From Myrmaecium sp. VS I D KN 1 (lineage: Eukaryota; Ascomycota; Dothideomycetes; Valsariales; Valsariaceae): a stretch of DNA of 64,000 bases. The position numbers and the translations under genes are program-made. Positions 33,950 to 45,787 of the stretch are shown one piece after another (the first letter of the stretch is position 1; each line of letters begins with the position of its first letter). The stretch is from contig JADQAV010000029.1 of the NCBI GenBank assembly GCA_019775845.1, positions 1-64,000 of the forward strand, in the 5' to 3' direction. The notes beneath the pieces are model-generated. The model saw only the letters and a program-made list of their open reading frames with translations, was not told the origin of the DNA and searched no databases.

Positions 33950-34021
33950 GAAGTGACGAAGCGACGAAGCAACGAAGCGGCGAAGCGACAAAGCGACGAA
34001 GCGACGAAGCGACGAAGCAAC
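33950..34021. repeat. Tandem octamer array, GAAGCGAC type
   Basis: About nine units of period 8 (GAAGTGAC, GAAGCGAC, GAAGCAAC, GAAGCGGC, AAAGCGAC and repeats of GAAGCGAC). Variants differ mostly at one or two positions, mainly transitions. It begins about 150 bases after the sen15 stop codon. Confidence 0.85.
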
Positions 34022-34570
34022 ACACCCACGCCTTGCAAAAGCGCGCAAGCAGCGAAGACATGCGAAACACCCGGCATCAAATCTAACGCAGACGCGAGAG
34101 AAAACACGACAACACCAGTCCCCCATCCACATCAGTTCCAAGGCGCAGATCCACGGCACATCCGACTCGCACATCCCCCGCGCCCTGGTTTTGCGATGAA
34201 AGCGCAGAGCAGAGCAGGGCAGCGCAAGCGAAGAAGTAGAAGAGAACAAAAGCCACTGCATCGCCACACCACACAACCGATGCTGCGATACCCACCCGAA
34301 GCACGACCAGGCAGTAGGCAAGGTGTGAAAAGGAAACCGTGCGAGCGCGAAAGGGAAAGAAAAGAAGAGCAGAGAGCTTGAAGATACACAGGCGGAGAAG
34401 ACGCGCCAGGCCAGGCGGGGCCGTATCGGATCGTGGAAGACGGAACAGGGCGTCTGGAAGAGGAAGAGGAACGAGGATGGAAGGGACAAGAGAACGGAGA
34501 CGCGGGAACAGAGAGGGAAAAGGGGGACAAGGAAGGGAGGATAGGGAGGGAAAAGAGAGAAAGGCTACAG

Positions 34571-34645
34571 CACCCACCCACCCACCACCACCACCACCAC
34601 CACCACCACCACCATCATCCAACCATCCATCCATCCATCCATCCA
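34571..34645. repeat. Compound CACC / CCA / ATCC microsatellite
   Basis: Runs of CACC, then (CCA)n of about twelve units, then (ATCC)n of five to six units. Imperfect joins. Purely simple sequence. Confidence 0.9.
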
Positions 34646-35631
34646 GCAGTCCCCACAACCGCACCCCACACCACCCCATCTCATCTCATCTCAGTATCAC
34701 AAATACAACGCAACCCATCCTCATCCTCATCCCTATCCTCCCACCCTCAACCACACATTCTCCCGTATAAAAAGACACCCATCTTTCCAATGACATTGGA
34801 CTCCAACCATCGACTGCCAGATGAATATGGCAGACTAGTCGATGGTGTTTCTACGTAGTGTAGTGCTCATACGGATGTGATGTGCACGATGGGGAGGGGA
34901 GTGTGATCATATCAGACCGTGCGAACAAAGGGGGGAAAAAAGAAGAAAGAAAGGAAAGCATGACGCATGCCCCGTCCTCCCCGTCGTCCCCCGTCACCCT
35001 ACCTTATCGGTCTCGGTCTGGCCTCGCGTGATGAGGGGGATGGGGGATGTACTGTATGCTCTGACTTGCCCCCGAGAGAGGGAGGGGGAGGGAGGGAGGG
35101 AGGGAGAGAGGGAGGAAGGGGAAGAGGAGGGGAAAGATACTAGGGAGGCAGTGTGTGGGAGGTGGATTTGTATTCCGTGCAAAGACGCAATGAAGATGAG
35201 AGGGAAAGTCATATACTTTTGAGGTTGAACTTAGTCGATGTTTATAAGCTTAGTTAAGGCGAGGACTGAGCAAAGAGAGGAAGGCGGAAAACAGAGAAAA
35301 AAAAAAGGGTTGTTTTGTTGGAGTATCAGGACGGCAAACGAACATGACGTCTGAAGAAAGGAACAAACATATGGATAGATGATTGAATGAGTGAATTTCT
35401 CTTAGTACCACCAGCAGGCAGCACTCCTACACATATCCATTCCACCCCATTCCACCCCATCCCCTTCCCAAGCACTCCAAACGAGCAGTCGAAAAGATAT
35501 AAATAAATAGATAAATAAAAGATATCAAAAAAAAAAAAAAAAAGATCCAAAGAAACACCCCTCCATCCCCAATCCCCCCCAGAGCCCAAGCCCCAGCCAG
35601 CCCAACCTCCCAAACCAAACCCGAAAAACAA

Positions 35632-37599
35632 TCACTCCTCCATCCCCCCAAAAAACCCCTCCTCCCTCTCATCCACCTCCCTCAACGTCCCCATCTCCCC
35701 CGTCGCCATCACATTCTCCCTCTCCCTCTCCCTCTCTCTCTCCCTCTCCCTCTCCCTCTCCCTCTCCCTTTCCCTCTCCCGACTGCCCCTACCCCCCGCA
35801 CCAGCAGCACCAGCACTCCCAACCCCAAACGAAGAAGCCGACAATCCAAATCCCCCAGAACCTCCCATCCCACCACCCTCATCATCACTAATCTCCATCT
35901 CATCCTCCGCGACCGCCGCAGCGCTACGATGCCGGCCCCGACCGCGGAGGCCGCTCTCGCGCGCGTAAAAGCCCCCCGCGCTCAGCCGCTCGAACGGGCT
36001 CGTCGCGATGGCCGGGATCACACCGCCGGGGGAGGGGAAGCTGTACTTCGCCGGGAGTGGGGGCACGGGGGGCACATCGTCATCTTCATCGTTGACGGCG
36101 TCGGCGGAGAGATGCGTCCCCCCGCTCGGCCCCGACTGCGGCGTGCCATAGCTGCAGCTCAGCAGGCCCACCGCGGCCGCGAGGTCGGCCTGGTCGTTGT
36201 CCTCGTCCGAGTCGTTGTCGCGGACGTAGGAGCCGGCGACCGAGGTGCCCGACGTCGTCGGTCGGGAGACGGTGCTGTTGTTGTGGTGCTGGTGCTGGTG
36301 CGTCAGGTGATGGCCGACGCTGCTGCTGCTCCACTGCCGGTAGTAGCTCTGCGACGTCGGCACCGACTCTGACGAGAACACCGAGGGCGCGTTGTACGAG
36401 TGTGAGAAACCCGCGGACGAGGCGAGGGAGGGCCGCTTGTCGTACTGGTACTGCGGGCCCACGCCGAACGTGTGCAGCGGCTGATGGGAGCCGTGCGGAT
36501 GATGGTGGTGAAGGTGGTCGGGCGGCGGAGTGGTATCGGCGGAGCTGAGATCGGCGACCTCTTCCTCCTCATCCTCACGCAGATCGGACGACGATCCGGA
36601 GGCGGCGGGCGAGGCGGAAGAGTGATCGCTGGGCAGGTCGTGGCCGTCCTTCATCATCTCGTCGTCGGGGTCGTCCGGGTTGTTGTTCATCTGGACGAGG
36701 ACGGAGGCGGCCTCGAGCAGCTGCACCTGCTGGTGCTTGCTGATGAGCAGTTTGGACGTGATGGACCATTCGGGCGTGTGTTCCCATCTGCAGTCGTGGA
36801 TCGTGATGTTAACGGTTGTGGTGTTCCTCGCCCAGGGCCGACCAACCGACCGACCGACCGACCGAGGGACCGACCGGTCGGCCGATCGACGATCCCGATC
36901 GTTCTCAGGGTCTCGGAACCGTCACGTCGAAAAAAACGGGTGCGACGATCACCGAGCCCCGTCGAGAAAAACGGCGCCTGGGAGAAAAGGGGAGAGGGAT
37001 ACTGACAGATGTTTGGTGAGACAGCTGCTGTGCTTGTAACCCTTCCCGCACGTCTCGCACCGCAAGTCGCCCGCGCCCGTCTTTTTCGACTTGCCCTGGC
37101 CGGCGCCCTCGCTCGCACGGCGCGCCCGGTTCTTGCCCTGTCCCTTCTCAGCCTCCGTCATCGCCGACAGCGGCGGCCCGTCCGTGACGGCACTCTGCTT
37201 GTAATCGTGGGCGGGAGCGTGGTAGCTGGCGGGACCGAAGCCGGCGTCGGGGTTGGGCACGCTGCTGGCGTAGTGACTGAAGCCGGGCGGACCGCGCGGG
37301 ATCAGGCCGGCCTTGGACGTGCGGCGGGCGGCGGGGAAGCCGGATCCGGCGTGAGGCGAGCCGGCCGCCATCGCCGCGGAGGACGACGTGCTCTTCCGAC
37401 GGGTGATGCGGTGCGCCGGGTTGATGGCGCCGATGGAGAGCGAGTGTTGTCGGGACTTGTGATGGGACGGGAGGGTCGACGCGGGCGATCCGACGGGCAG
37501 GCGGTTCGAGGGGCGGGAGATGTCCTGCAAGGTGGAGGGACGGTCAGGGGCGATCTCGCCGGCCGGATCGAGGGCGGAAGTTACCTTGGAGACGGTCAT
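35632..37599 (-). CDS. C2H2 zinc-finger transcription factor
   Basis: About 562 residues. Exons: 37599-37585, 37524-37007 and 36787-35632. The zinc finger is split by the 219-nt intron: CETCGKGYKHSSCLTKHL in the left exon and WEHTPEW in the right one make C-x2-C-x12-H-x3-H. After it come SITSKLLISKHQQVQLLEAASVLVQMN (a helix) and an acidic stretch. The first intron (37584-37525, 60 nt, GTAACT...TTGCAG) is in frame with an open reading, so it may be retained, adding 20 residues. The rest is Ser/Pro/His-rich disordered sequence. Residues near the C-terminus are a pure (Arg-Glu)n stretch made from a CT-rich microsatellite (35711-35790), so its length is probably variable. Single-finger fungal regulators of this layout are common; target genes unknown. 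Confidence 0.82.
35711..35790. repeat. CTCTCC/CTCCCT microsatellite coding for (Arg-Glu)n
   Basis: About eighty bases of CT-type repeat lie inside the last exon of the C2H2 gene and translate on the minus strand as alternating Arg-Glu. Because the run keeps the frame, changes of 6 bases would be tolerated. Confidence 0.85.
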
Positions 37600-38246
37600 G
37601 GTGATGGATGCGGACGCTCAATCCACGCTGGCTCGAGGGCACGCCACGAGGAGAGAGCCGAACTCGAGACAGACCGAAACCAACGGGGGTGTTGCACAGC
37701 CTCGGGATGGAGGAATGCAGGGGGTCTCAGACGAGAGGGAGTAAGCGGAAGGGTGAGATCGAAGGGTCGAGGAGGTGCGGCAGACGGCCAGGAGGGAGGG
37801 AGAGGAGGAGGTTGGAGAGGGCGAGGGCGAGGGTGAGGGTGTACAAAAAGTCGACAGATTGGCCGACCCCGCCTGACAGGTACAGCCGCGGCGCCGGGAG
37901 TTCGACAGGAACAGGGAACACGGGGGCGGCGGCGGATGGATCGTCAGCGAGGGGAACCGGAAGTGACGATGAGGATGAGGATGGTGATGATGGTTCAGAC
38001 GGATGAGGAGGAGGGGAGGGTTTAGGGAGACACGAGGTGTGAATGGAGGAGGGTGAAGAGAGAGTGAGTATAGGTTGGTGCAATGTGTGGTGATGGTTGT
38101 GGTGGTCGTGGAGGAGGAGGATCAGTTGGTCAAAGGAATAAAAATAAAATGGGGAGGGGGGGGGGGGGGAAGGAGGGAAAGGGAAAGATGGGCGAGCGGC
38201 GGAATGTTGGCGGTGGTGGTGGTGGTGGTCGGGGAAGGTCAAGGGC

Positions 38247-38290
38247 GAGGGAGTGGGCGAGTGAGTGGGCGAGTGGGCGAGTGGGCGCGG
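38247..38290. repeat. GAGTGGGC-type tandem repeat
   Basis: Four to five copies of GAGTGGGC with small variants in the purine-rich upstream region of the C2H2 gene. Confidence 0.75.
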
Positions 38291-39968
38291 GCGGGAAAAG
38301 TGGGCACTGGACTTCCCTCTTTGGGGGTTAGTGAGTGAGGAGGGACGAGGGAGGGCAGAGGGAGTGTGAATACGGAGTTAGCGAGGATGAGAGGGGGACA
38401 CGGGGGGGAAAGGGAGGACGGGAAGGAAGGCAGCTGGTCAGGCACGGGATGTGAGGCCAGCACTGCTCGAGCAACTCACTCACTCACTCCCTCACTCACC
38501 TTAGGCAGCAGGCAGGCAGGATCAGGACGCAAAGAAAGAGAGGGAATAAATAATAAAAAAGAGTCCTGGCCTCAGGTCTCCCTCTCTCCCTCTGCCTCTC
38601 CATCCACCTTCCTTCCCTCCCCCGTGGCCCCCCCTTCCCCCTGTCCCTGGTGGTCCAAGCACAGCCCCCCCGTGGACCGGCCGGACGACGGACGATGGCG
38701 CAACCACCTGATGCGATGATGATGGATCGGGGAAGCCAGGCAGGCAAGGCAGGCAAGGCAAGGCAAGGCAAGACAGATGGATGGACGCCTGACTTGCTTT
38801 CGCTTCTCTATCACAATCTCCATTCACCATCTATCAATACTGTATATAACGTGCATCCCTCCCATATAACATCAGCCGACGGTCCTGCACTCCATCGTCT
38901 ATTCACCCATCCCCGTACCTGCTCACCCCCGCATGACAAGTCCTCACAAAGAACCCCGAAACCAAAACCCTCAAAGCGCAAAGAACAAAGAAAAAGAAAA
39001 ACGAAAGGGAATCAGAAAAAAAAAATTCCGAAGGATGGAATCCAGGGACACCCGTCCGAAAACCGAACTAAAACTTTTAGACACGGGTCGATCACAAAGA
39101 AGGGAGGGGAGGGGAGGGGAAAGAAAGGGAGGAGGAGGAGGAGGGACGAACCGATGGGGAAGGGGGCGGCCGTAACCGCCCCCAGCTAAGTTAGTCCGCT
39201 TTTATGGATAAGAACAAGCTGCAACTGGAATTGGAACACTGCGAGGAAGAAGAGAAGGAGAGGTGCTTGTTATGTAATGCACTATTGAATATTTATCGTC
39301 GGTCGGCGATATGCCAGTGTGTAAGGGAAAGGTTGCCATCAGATAAGGCAAGGCAAGAGATGCAGTGGTTACTACGGAAGTCCGAGTGTGGAGAGCTTCC
39401 ATCTTCTATGAAAAGATTTGAGATCTTCATAGAATTTCTGTAACTGCGCCTTCGATACTCGCAGTGCCAGGCTTCCTTCCTTCCTCTTCTACCTTACCCC
39501 TTTTCCTTTCCACCTCACGCCCGGATCCCGCTGCGATCGAGGGAAGGGGAGGGGAGAGGAGGGGAGAGGTGACGATCTGAGCGCGCGCGACCTTTTCTTT
39601 CTTGCTTTTTTACGGTTGGGGGGGTTCAGTGATCGAGATCTGGACGTACTCCTACAGTACAGAAGATGCAGTGTATATAATGGGATATCAATAGCGGTCG
39701 AGGCGCAAGGCAAAGCAGAAAGAAAAGAATTACGATCACAACAACATAAATAAATAGCCCAGTATCCCTCCCTCCCCCCATTTCCTCATATACCGTGGCT
39801 GCGAGAAAGTTAAACTTCCTCTCCGCCCTCCGCTCGTGCTCGTGCTCATCCTCTTCTCTTCTCTTTGCTTTTTCCCCTTGGCAAACATCCACCTCACGAA
39901 CGAGATACCGGACCTTCCTCCGAGCCGCCCGTCTGCCAGGACAGCTGACTAATATCGGGTAGGGAGGT

Positions 39969-39988
39969 GATCGATCGATCGATCGATC
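39969..39988. repeat. (GATC)5 microsatellite
   Basis: Five perfect GATC units in a row, a self-complementary repeat, about 2.3 kb upstream of the Rab gene. It contains no gene signal. Confidence 0.85.
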
Positions 39989-42314
39989 GCCTGCGCAAAC
40001 CCGACAACAGAAAAAAAAAAAAAGAAAGCAGTGAGCAAAAAAGAGAAAAAAAAAATAGAAGAAGAAGAGATAAGAATCTCTCCCTCCCTTCTACCTTTTC
40101 TACCCTCCATCTCGGAATCCGGAACGCGGAAGCGCGGAAGCGCGGGAAAGGACCTAGGTAGGAATCGTTTGTCGGTGCCCCTGAAGGTCAGGTCAGGTCA
40201 TGGTGTTCCACCCGATCTCGACATGGAAGATCGAGGATTTCAATTGTCTTCATCCTTTTCCCGCCTCGTACGAATATTCTCGATCTCCGATCTCCCCTTT
40301 CCCTTTCCCATCCCCTCGACCGCTCTTTCTTTTGCTGCTGCATAGGAAAGAAAGGTGAAGGGTCGCGGTGTTCCGCGGAGTCTGTCATACTCTTGTCCCT
40401 TCCTTCTACCTATTTCCCCTTCCCTTTCCTCGGCATCCGTAGATACAACCTGATCCCTCACCCACCCGCCCCTCTATCTCCCCCTCCCCCGCTCATACAG
40501 TTGCTTTTACATAAAAACGAATAGATCACACAATCAGACGTACCGACGTCATTCCCACTAGGTAATTGATGCGCTCACAGCCGAGTTCACGTAAAAGCAT
40601 CCGCGTCCGCGTCCGCGTCCGCTGTGCAGGACATCCCCACTTAGGCGGTTGGTGGCTCGCTCGGATGGTTTGTGTCCCGTGCGCTCGGCTCGCTCATGCC
40701 CGTCTCTTCGCTTGCCCGCCGGGAGTTCCTCTTTTGCTTGGCTGGTTGGAGCGTGACAAGAGATGGTTTGAACTGCGGAGAGCATGGCGGGATGCGGGGA
40801 GAGGGGAGCGGGGAGGATTCAAGGTAAAGAGGAGGGGAAAGAGGATGTTGCACTGGGAAAGAGGACACTTGTTGCGGTAAATCTACAAATCCGGGTTTTC
40901 GAGAGTGGTGGTGGAGGTGGGACCCGCTCGCTGCTCGCGCCGACTTTCCATCTTCCCCCACCGCGTCCTCGTTCGTGCGGGGGAAGCTGGGGGTTCCGTT
41001 CCGTTCACAGTTCATCGCATGCAACGGCACTTTCGATAGGTAGATTGGTTAGGTAGTTTTTTAGGTAGGACACTATGGTTTAGTTTACCCGCGGTGGTTC
41101 GGGAGTTGGAAGAGCCGCAGAGGTTCTGGATCTGGAACTGGGGTTGTTGTTTGGTTGACGGCCGGTTGGGCGGGTTCTTCTTCTTCTTCTTCTTCTTCTT
41201 TTGGACTGGCCGGGGAAGAGAGGGAGGTGGAGAGGTGGAGAGGGGAGAGGTAAATCAGGTACAGTGGTAGGTGAGTGGTTACCTAAGAGCTGAGGTTTCG
41301 GCTTCTTAGGCTGGGGTCATGGGTCTATTTGTCTCACGTTGATTCCTTCGAGTGCTTCAATACTTATGCTCGAGCAAAGGCTGAGGATGCGGGACGGAGA
41401 TCTCAGGATGTTGACGAACCGAGCTGATGATCTATCTGCAATGGCATAGTCTATATCATAGACGGACGAGAACGTTGATGAGGGTTTTGCTTTTCCCTAG
41501 AGAACAGGCTGCAGTATCTATGCAGAGTATTTACTCATCTCTGAGAAGATGCGAGAATGCTGAAGCCGAAGGTAGTGAACTCGATATGGCTTCTAGCTGT
41601 CCGTCGATAGGTTTTTCGGAAGAATGAGCATGTGTTTTGCTTTCCCCTCTCTTTCTTCCTTTTTTTCTCTGGCGATGATTTCTGGCATTCAAAATGACAG
41701 CCACAGCTCAAGATATTTGTACAGTACGGAGTATGCAGTCTCTACTGCCGTAGCTGAGTGGCTGGTGATGGAATGTCTTAACTCCGGTTGCGAAAGTATC
41801 AGCGATGCGACTTCGCCATGGCATGCACATAATGACACCGCATGAGAAGCGGGACTGAAATGCTCTCACTGTAGAACAGGATGTATAGACCTATATCGCT
41901 GTAGATGGACCATTTCACCGTTGACGGCCTTTTGTACGTGTCTCTCCAACATTCGGAGTCGTCCGGTCGTGGGGATTCGCGTCCCGGAAAGACTGATTGG
42001 CTGAAGCAAGCTATCTGCCACGTGACGAGGACTGCCACCCTCTGGCTTCCCATAAGCTCGTATCCTGGTCTGGAGGCCTCCAACGCAGAAGAGGACCATC
42101 CGCTTCCACCATCCGATCGCCTCGAGATACAAACATCTGTTACTCCCTGGACCTGCATCCTGAACGTACTCTTGACACCCACCACCTGCGACCGGAGTGA
42201 CGACGACACCACGCTTCCGCGCTCGTGCACCGACCTCGCCCAATCGCTCGACGGACCGTCGTCTTGGACTGATAACCCGCCATCCTCCGACCATCACAGT
42301 ATCACATCATTATA

Positions 42315-43244
42315 ATGGCAGACCAAGGCGGAGCAGGTGCGCCCAAACCCAGCAGCAGCGTCAAGCTCGTCCTGCTTGGTGAGGCCGCCGTTGGAAAGGT
42401 ACTGGAACCTGCGCTCGCACAGCTCGACGAACCTGGCTAACCCGCCGCAGTCGTCCCTTGTCATGCGCTTCGTCAACAACGACTTCCAGGAGAATAAGGA
42501 GCCGACGATAGGAGGTAAGTCTGACGGACATCCGATTGCATGCCCACATGGCCTTTACACACGAGTCACAGCCAGCATCATGAGCATGGCCTTCGAAAGC
42601 TAGAGCTGACCGATCGTACACTCACAGCCGCCTTCCTCACCCAGAAATGCACGCTGCCCACGCGAACCATCAAGTTTGAGATCTGGGATACCGCCGGCCA
42701 GGAGCGCTTCGCCTCGCTGGCACCCATGTACTACCGCAACGCCCAAGCGGCGCTCGTCGTCTACGACATCACCAAAGCGTCCTCGCTCACAAAGGCGCAA
42801 CACTGGGTCGCCGAGCTGCAGCGGCAGGCGAGCCCCGGCATCGTCATCGCGCTGGTGGGCAACAAGGCCGACCTGGCGGCCGAGGGGGACCTCTCGCCCT
42901 CCGCCGAGGACGAGGGCGAGGCGGACGCGGCGGGCACGACGGAGGGCGACGAGGAGGACATCACCGAGGACGAGGACGGCACGGCGGATGCGCGGAAGGT
43001 GCCGACGAAGACGGCCAAGGCGTACGCGGACGAGGAGGGCTTGCTGTTCTTCGAGACCTCGGCCAAGACGGGCATGAACGTGGCGGAGGTCTTCACCGCG
43101 ATCGCGAACGCGATTCCGGAGGCGAGCCTGAAGGGTCCGCGGGTCGGCGCCGGCACGAGCTTGGGCAGGCAGGAGGATAATGCCCGGGTGAACTTGGCGA
43201 GTGCTCGGGGCGATGTTGGGGCCAAGGAGGGTTGCGCTTGTTAG
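42315..43244 (+). CDS. vps21: Rab GTPase of the Vps21/Rab5 type
   Basis: 254 residues in three exons: 42315-42398, 42451-42514, 42628-43244 (introns 52 and 113 nt; junctions AAVGKSSLV and TIGGAAFL). All G-boxes are visible: GEAAVGKSS (P-loop), [10 protein letters not shown] (switch I, G2 Thr), WDTAGQERF (G3), GNKADL (G4) and ETSAKTG (G5). [25 protein letters not shown] is the Rab5 group pattern. The C-terminus ends in CAC, a CxC prenylation site. Between G4 and G5 there is an acidic insert of about 45 residues (Glu/Asp-rich, no counterpart in canonical Rab5) before [19 protein letters not shown]. Acts in endosome fusion and vacuolar sorting. The first intron splits the P-loop codons, as in fungal relatives. 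Confidence 0.95.
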
Positions 43245-43705
43245 TTACGGAGCGGAGAGGAGCATGCTGGAGGGATGTTGAGCTTGTGATATTCACGGCG
43301 GTGGATGCTTTTGCTTTCGTTAATGCACGAAGCTAGCTTTGGTTGCGATTGGGACATGGTTTCACTCGGGATGAGGAGGGCTTCGAACTTCGGTATTGAT
43401 GCGAGCAGAGATCATCTGGCTCTTTGTATAGTCCTTTTAACTTACTGGGAGGGGAGATGGAGTTCTATCGTAGTGTATTTCCTGTAGTTATTGAATAGCA
43501 AGGTTGCACCTCTTCTACCGTCCGTCACCATGATATCGTGGCCTCGTTGCCTGGTGAAGCTGGTGATGATCGTCAGTAACAACACGTTGCCAAGACCCAT
43601 CCTCCACGCGACGTCATGGCACCCTCTTTCGTCTCTTCGCCCAACTTCTTCAACCTCTCCCCCAACAACTGCTATCCACGTTTCGACCCTAACACCTCCC
43701 ACGCC
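43245..43705. promoter_or_regulatory. Spacer between the Rab and FIT genes
   Basis: 460 bases holding the 3' flank of the Rab gene and the promoter of the next gene on the same strand. An upstream Met at 43616 is in frame with the FIT protein, so the transcript must begin before it. Confidence 0.5.
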
Positions 43706-44770
43706 ATGTCCGCGCGACGCAAACCTCTCACCGAGTCGAAATCCTACCACGAACCTGTTCCCACCGGCACCGCGACCATGTCCTCTGCCACCGACACGGA
43801 CACCCACAAGACGAGCAGCAACACCCGCTCGCCGCTGCTGCCGACGCGCCTGGAGCTGCTGCTCCTCAGCATCTACCCCATCACCCTCTTCCTGGGCTCC
43901 TTCTTCAGCATCCTGTCGCCGGTGACACGCAACCTGCCCTACAACCCAGCAACGCAGTCGCACCCGCCGGACCTCGCGCCATCCTACTTCGCGCAGAAGC
44001 GCAACATCTTCAACGTCTACTTCGTCAAAAAGGGCTGGCTCTGGACGACCGTCAGCCTCTTCTTTTTCATCTTCACGCACCCGTCCTTCGGCCCGCCGCT
44101 GCGGCCGATGGTGACGCCGCGCCGGGTGCGGGCCGCGCTGCGCTACGCTATGGCGACCGCCTGGTGGACGCTGGTGACGCAATGGTGCTTCGGCCCGCCG
44201 CTGATCGACCGCAGCTTCCGGCTGACGGGCGGACGGTGCGAGACCCCCGTCGCGGCGACGAACAGCGCGTCCGGCACCGCGTTCGCACCGCCTCAGGCCA
44301 AGGACTACCTCACCGCGACCGCGTGCCGTGCCGTCGGGGGCAAGTGGCGCGGCGGCCACGACGTCAGCGGTCACGTCTTCCTCCTCATCCTCGGATCCGC
44401 CCTGCTTTGGTTCGAGATCCTGCCCTCGCTGCTCCGGGCCGAGGGCCTGCGGGACGGACGACGCATCCGCATGAGCGACGGGAAAGTCCGCACGGCGGCC
44501 GCGGAGGCGCAGCGGGAGACTCATGATGTGAGCAAGGCGGCTGAGGCGCTGGTGGGCGGGGAGGAGAAGGCGGCGGGCTTGGCGACCAAGGTCGGCCTGG
44601 GAATCGCCGCGCTGATGTGGTGGATGCTCCTCATGACCGCCGCTTTCTTCCACACGTGGTTCGAGAAGTTCACCGGTTTGCTCGTGGCTTGTGCTGGGGT
44701 CTGGACGGTGTATTTTCTTCCCCGGAATGTGCCGGCGTTGCGCAGGGTGGTGGGTATGCCGGGGGTGTGA
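43706..44770 (+). CDS. FIT/Scs3-family lipid-droplet and phospholipid protein
   Basis: 354 residues, no intron, six or so membrane segments (LELLLLSIYPITLFLGSFF, FVKKGWLWTTVSLFFFIFT, GHVFLLILGSALLWFE, MWWMLLMTAAFFHTW and others). The conserved features of fat-storage-inducing/Scs3 proteins are present: an RNIFNVYFVKKGW stretch, the first His in GGHDVSGHVFLL and the second in AAFFHTWFEK; in the family these two histidines are the catalytic pair of a lipid phosphatase-like site (acyl-CoA diphosphatase activity). It should sit in the endoplasmic reticulum, supporting lipid droplet budding and inositol-linked phospholipid balance. An in-frame Met at 43616 would add 30 residues of Ser/Asn-rich leader; I prefer 43706 because the leader looks untranslated, but it is not decided. 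Confidence 0.88.
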   Translation: MSARRKPLTESKSYHEPVPTGTATMSSATDTDTHKTSSNTRSPLLPTRLELLLLSIYPITLFLGSFFSILSPVTRNLPYNPATQSHPPDLAPSYFAQKRNIFNVYFVKKGWLWTTVSLFFFIFTHPSFGPPLRPMVTPRRVRAALRYAMATAWWTLVTQWCFGPPLIDRSFRLTGGRCETPVAATNSASGTAFAPPQAKDYLTATACRAVGGKWRGGHDVSGHVFLLILGSALLWFEILPSLLRAEGLRDGRRIRMSDGKVRTAAAEAQRETHDVSKAAEALVGGEEKAAGLATKVGLGIAALMWWMLLMTAAFFHTWFEKFTGLLVACAGVWTVYFLPRNVPALRRVVGMPGV

Positions 44771-45787
44771 GCGAAGCTGGACGTGAGTGGGAAGCATGCG
44801 GAAATCATGGAGTGTGGGGGATTATCGGCATTAAGCGGTTATGTTTTCCCAGTCTCAGGAGATGGCTGGAGCAGAACAAACGTCATGAAGTGCTTGTGAC
44901 AGACGCGGCGTAGCCGGAAAGGAAGGAATCAATTCAAGCGGGGCATCAGTATCGGTATCATGTTCATCGTCCTCATCCTCATGAAGAAGGGGGAGAAGCT
45001 CCTCCCTCGATCAATCGAAAGTCTCCTCTTCTTCTCTGTCCCCATCCTCCTTTTCCTCATCGTCTTGCTTCCTCCTCGTCATACCTGCGAAGCGTAACGC
45101 GCAGCGGGTTTGCGATCCGTTGCCGTTCAGCCCCCCTCCCTTCACCGTGCCCCTAAGAACAAAAAAAAAACCCCTTTCGCAATCCGTACGACCATTCCTA
45201 TCCCGTTCTATCCCGCGTCCCTACCAGATCAGACTCGACCGGTCCGTCTACCCTGCGCGCTGCGCTGCGATGCGAGCGTTGGTATCTACTATTACTGTGG
45301 ATCCGTACCCACGTAAGAAGCCACAAAAAGCGGAAGACGAGAAAGAGCGTGCGTCTAAGAAGGACAAATCATAGTGCCACACAAAACGAGAGGGGCGCGA
45401 GTAACAGTTTCCCTCTTGTAATACAGGGAGTTCGCGGACCGCCTTTTCGATGCATGTAGTCGTCACGTAGATGGGATGGATAGACAAACCAAAAACGGCA
45501 TAGAACAACGACACAGCCGCAAACAAATTCACCTTTCCCATCGCCGTTGAAGTCTGATATACAAGTACCCCAGCCTTTCATCCTACGATCCTCCCAGACG
45601 TAAAACCAGATGTCAAACCCCACGGAAAAAAATTACGAGATCTAAAAAAGAACCCCAAAACGCCGCACGAAAAAAGGCACCCCCTCCAAATCCAACCAAC
45701 AAACATCCACCTCCCCCCATCCAACCCCCCACACACACAAAAAAAAAGAAGGCAAACCCCCCCTCCCCCTTCCCCTCCCCCCCAGAA
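44771..45787. other. Intergenic, no supported gene
   Basis: Convergent spacer between the FIT gene (plus) and a Zn2Cys6 regulator (minus). Simple repeats and A/C-rich runs at 45640-45780. No domain-bearing frame. Confidence 0.5.

Larger units (their letters stand above)
33802..35631. other. Intergenic with several simple repeats
   Basis: No domain-bearing frame in 1.8 kb. It holds the octamer tandem array at 33950-34021 and the CCA/ATCC microsatellites at 34571-34645. Lies between the 3' end of sen15 and the 3' end of the C2H2 gene (convergent). Confidence 0.5.
37600..42314. other. Long gene-poor stretch, 4.7 kb
   Basis: The largest non-coding interval here: upstream of the C2H2 gene (minus) and of the Rab gene (plus), so it is a divergent regulatory region. 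Simple-sequence runs include GAGTGGGC units (38247-38290), GATC x5 (39969-39988), CCGCGT (40600-40622) and TTC (41177-41200). A short frame at 39204-39443 (79 codons, CLLCNALLN and CQCV) is the most protein-like frame but shows no family. Nothing else is supported. Confidence 0.5.
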
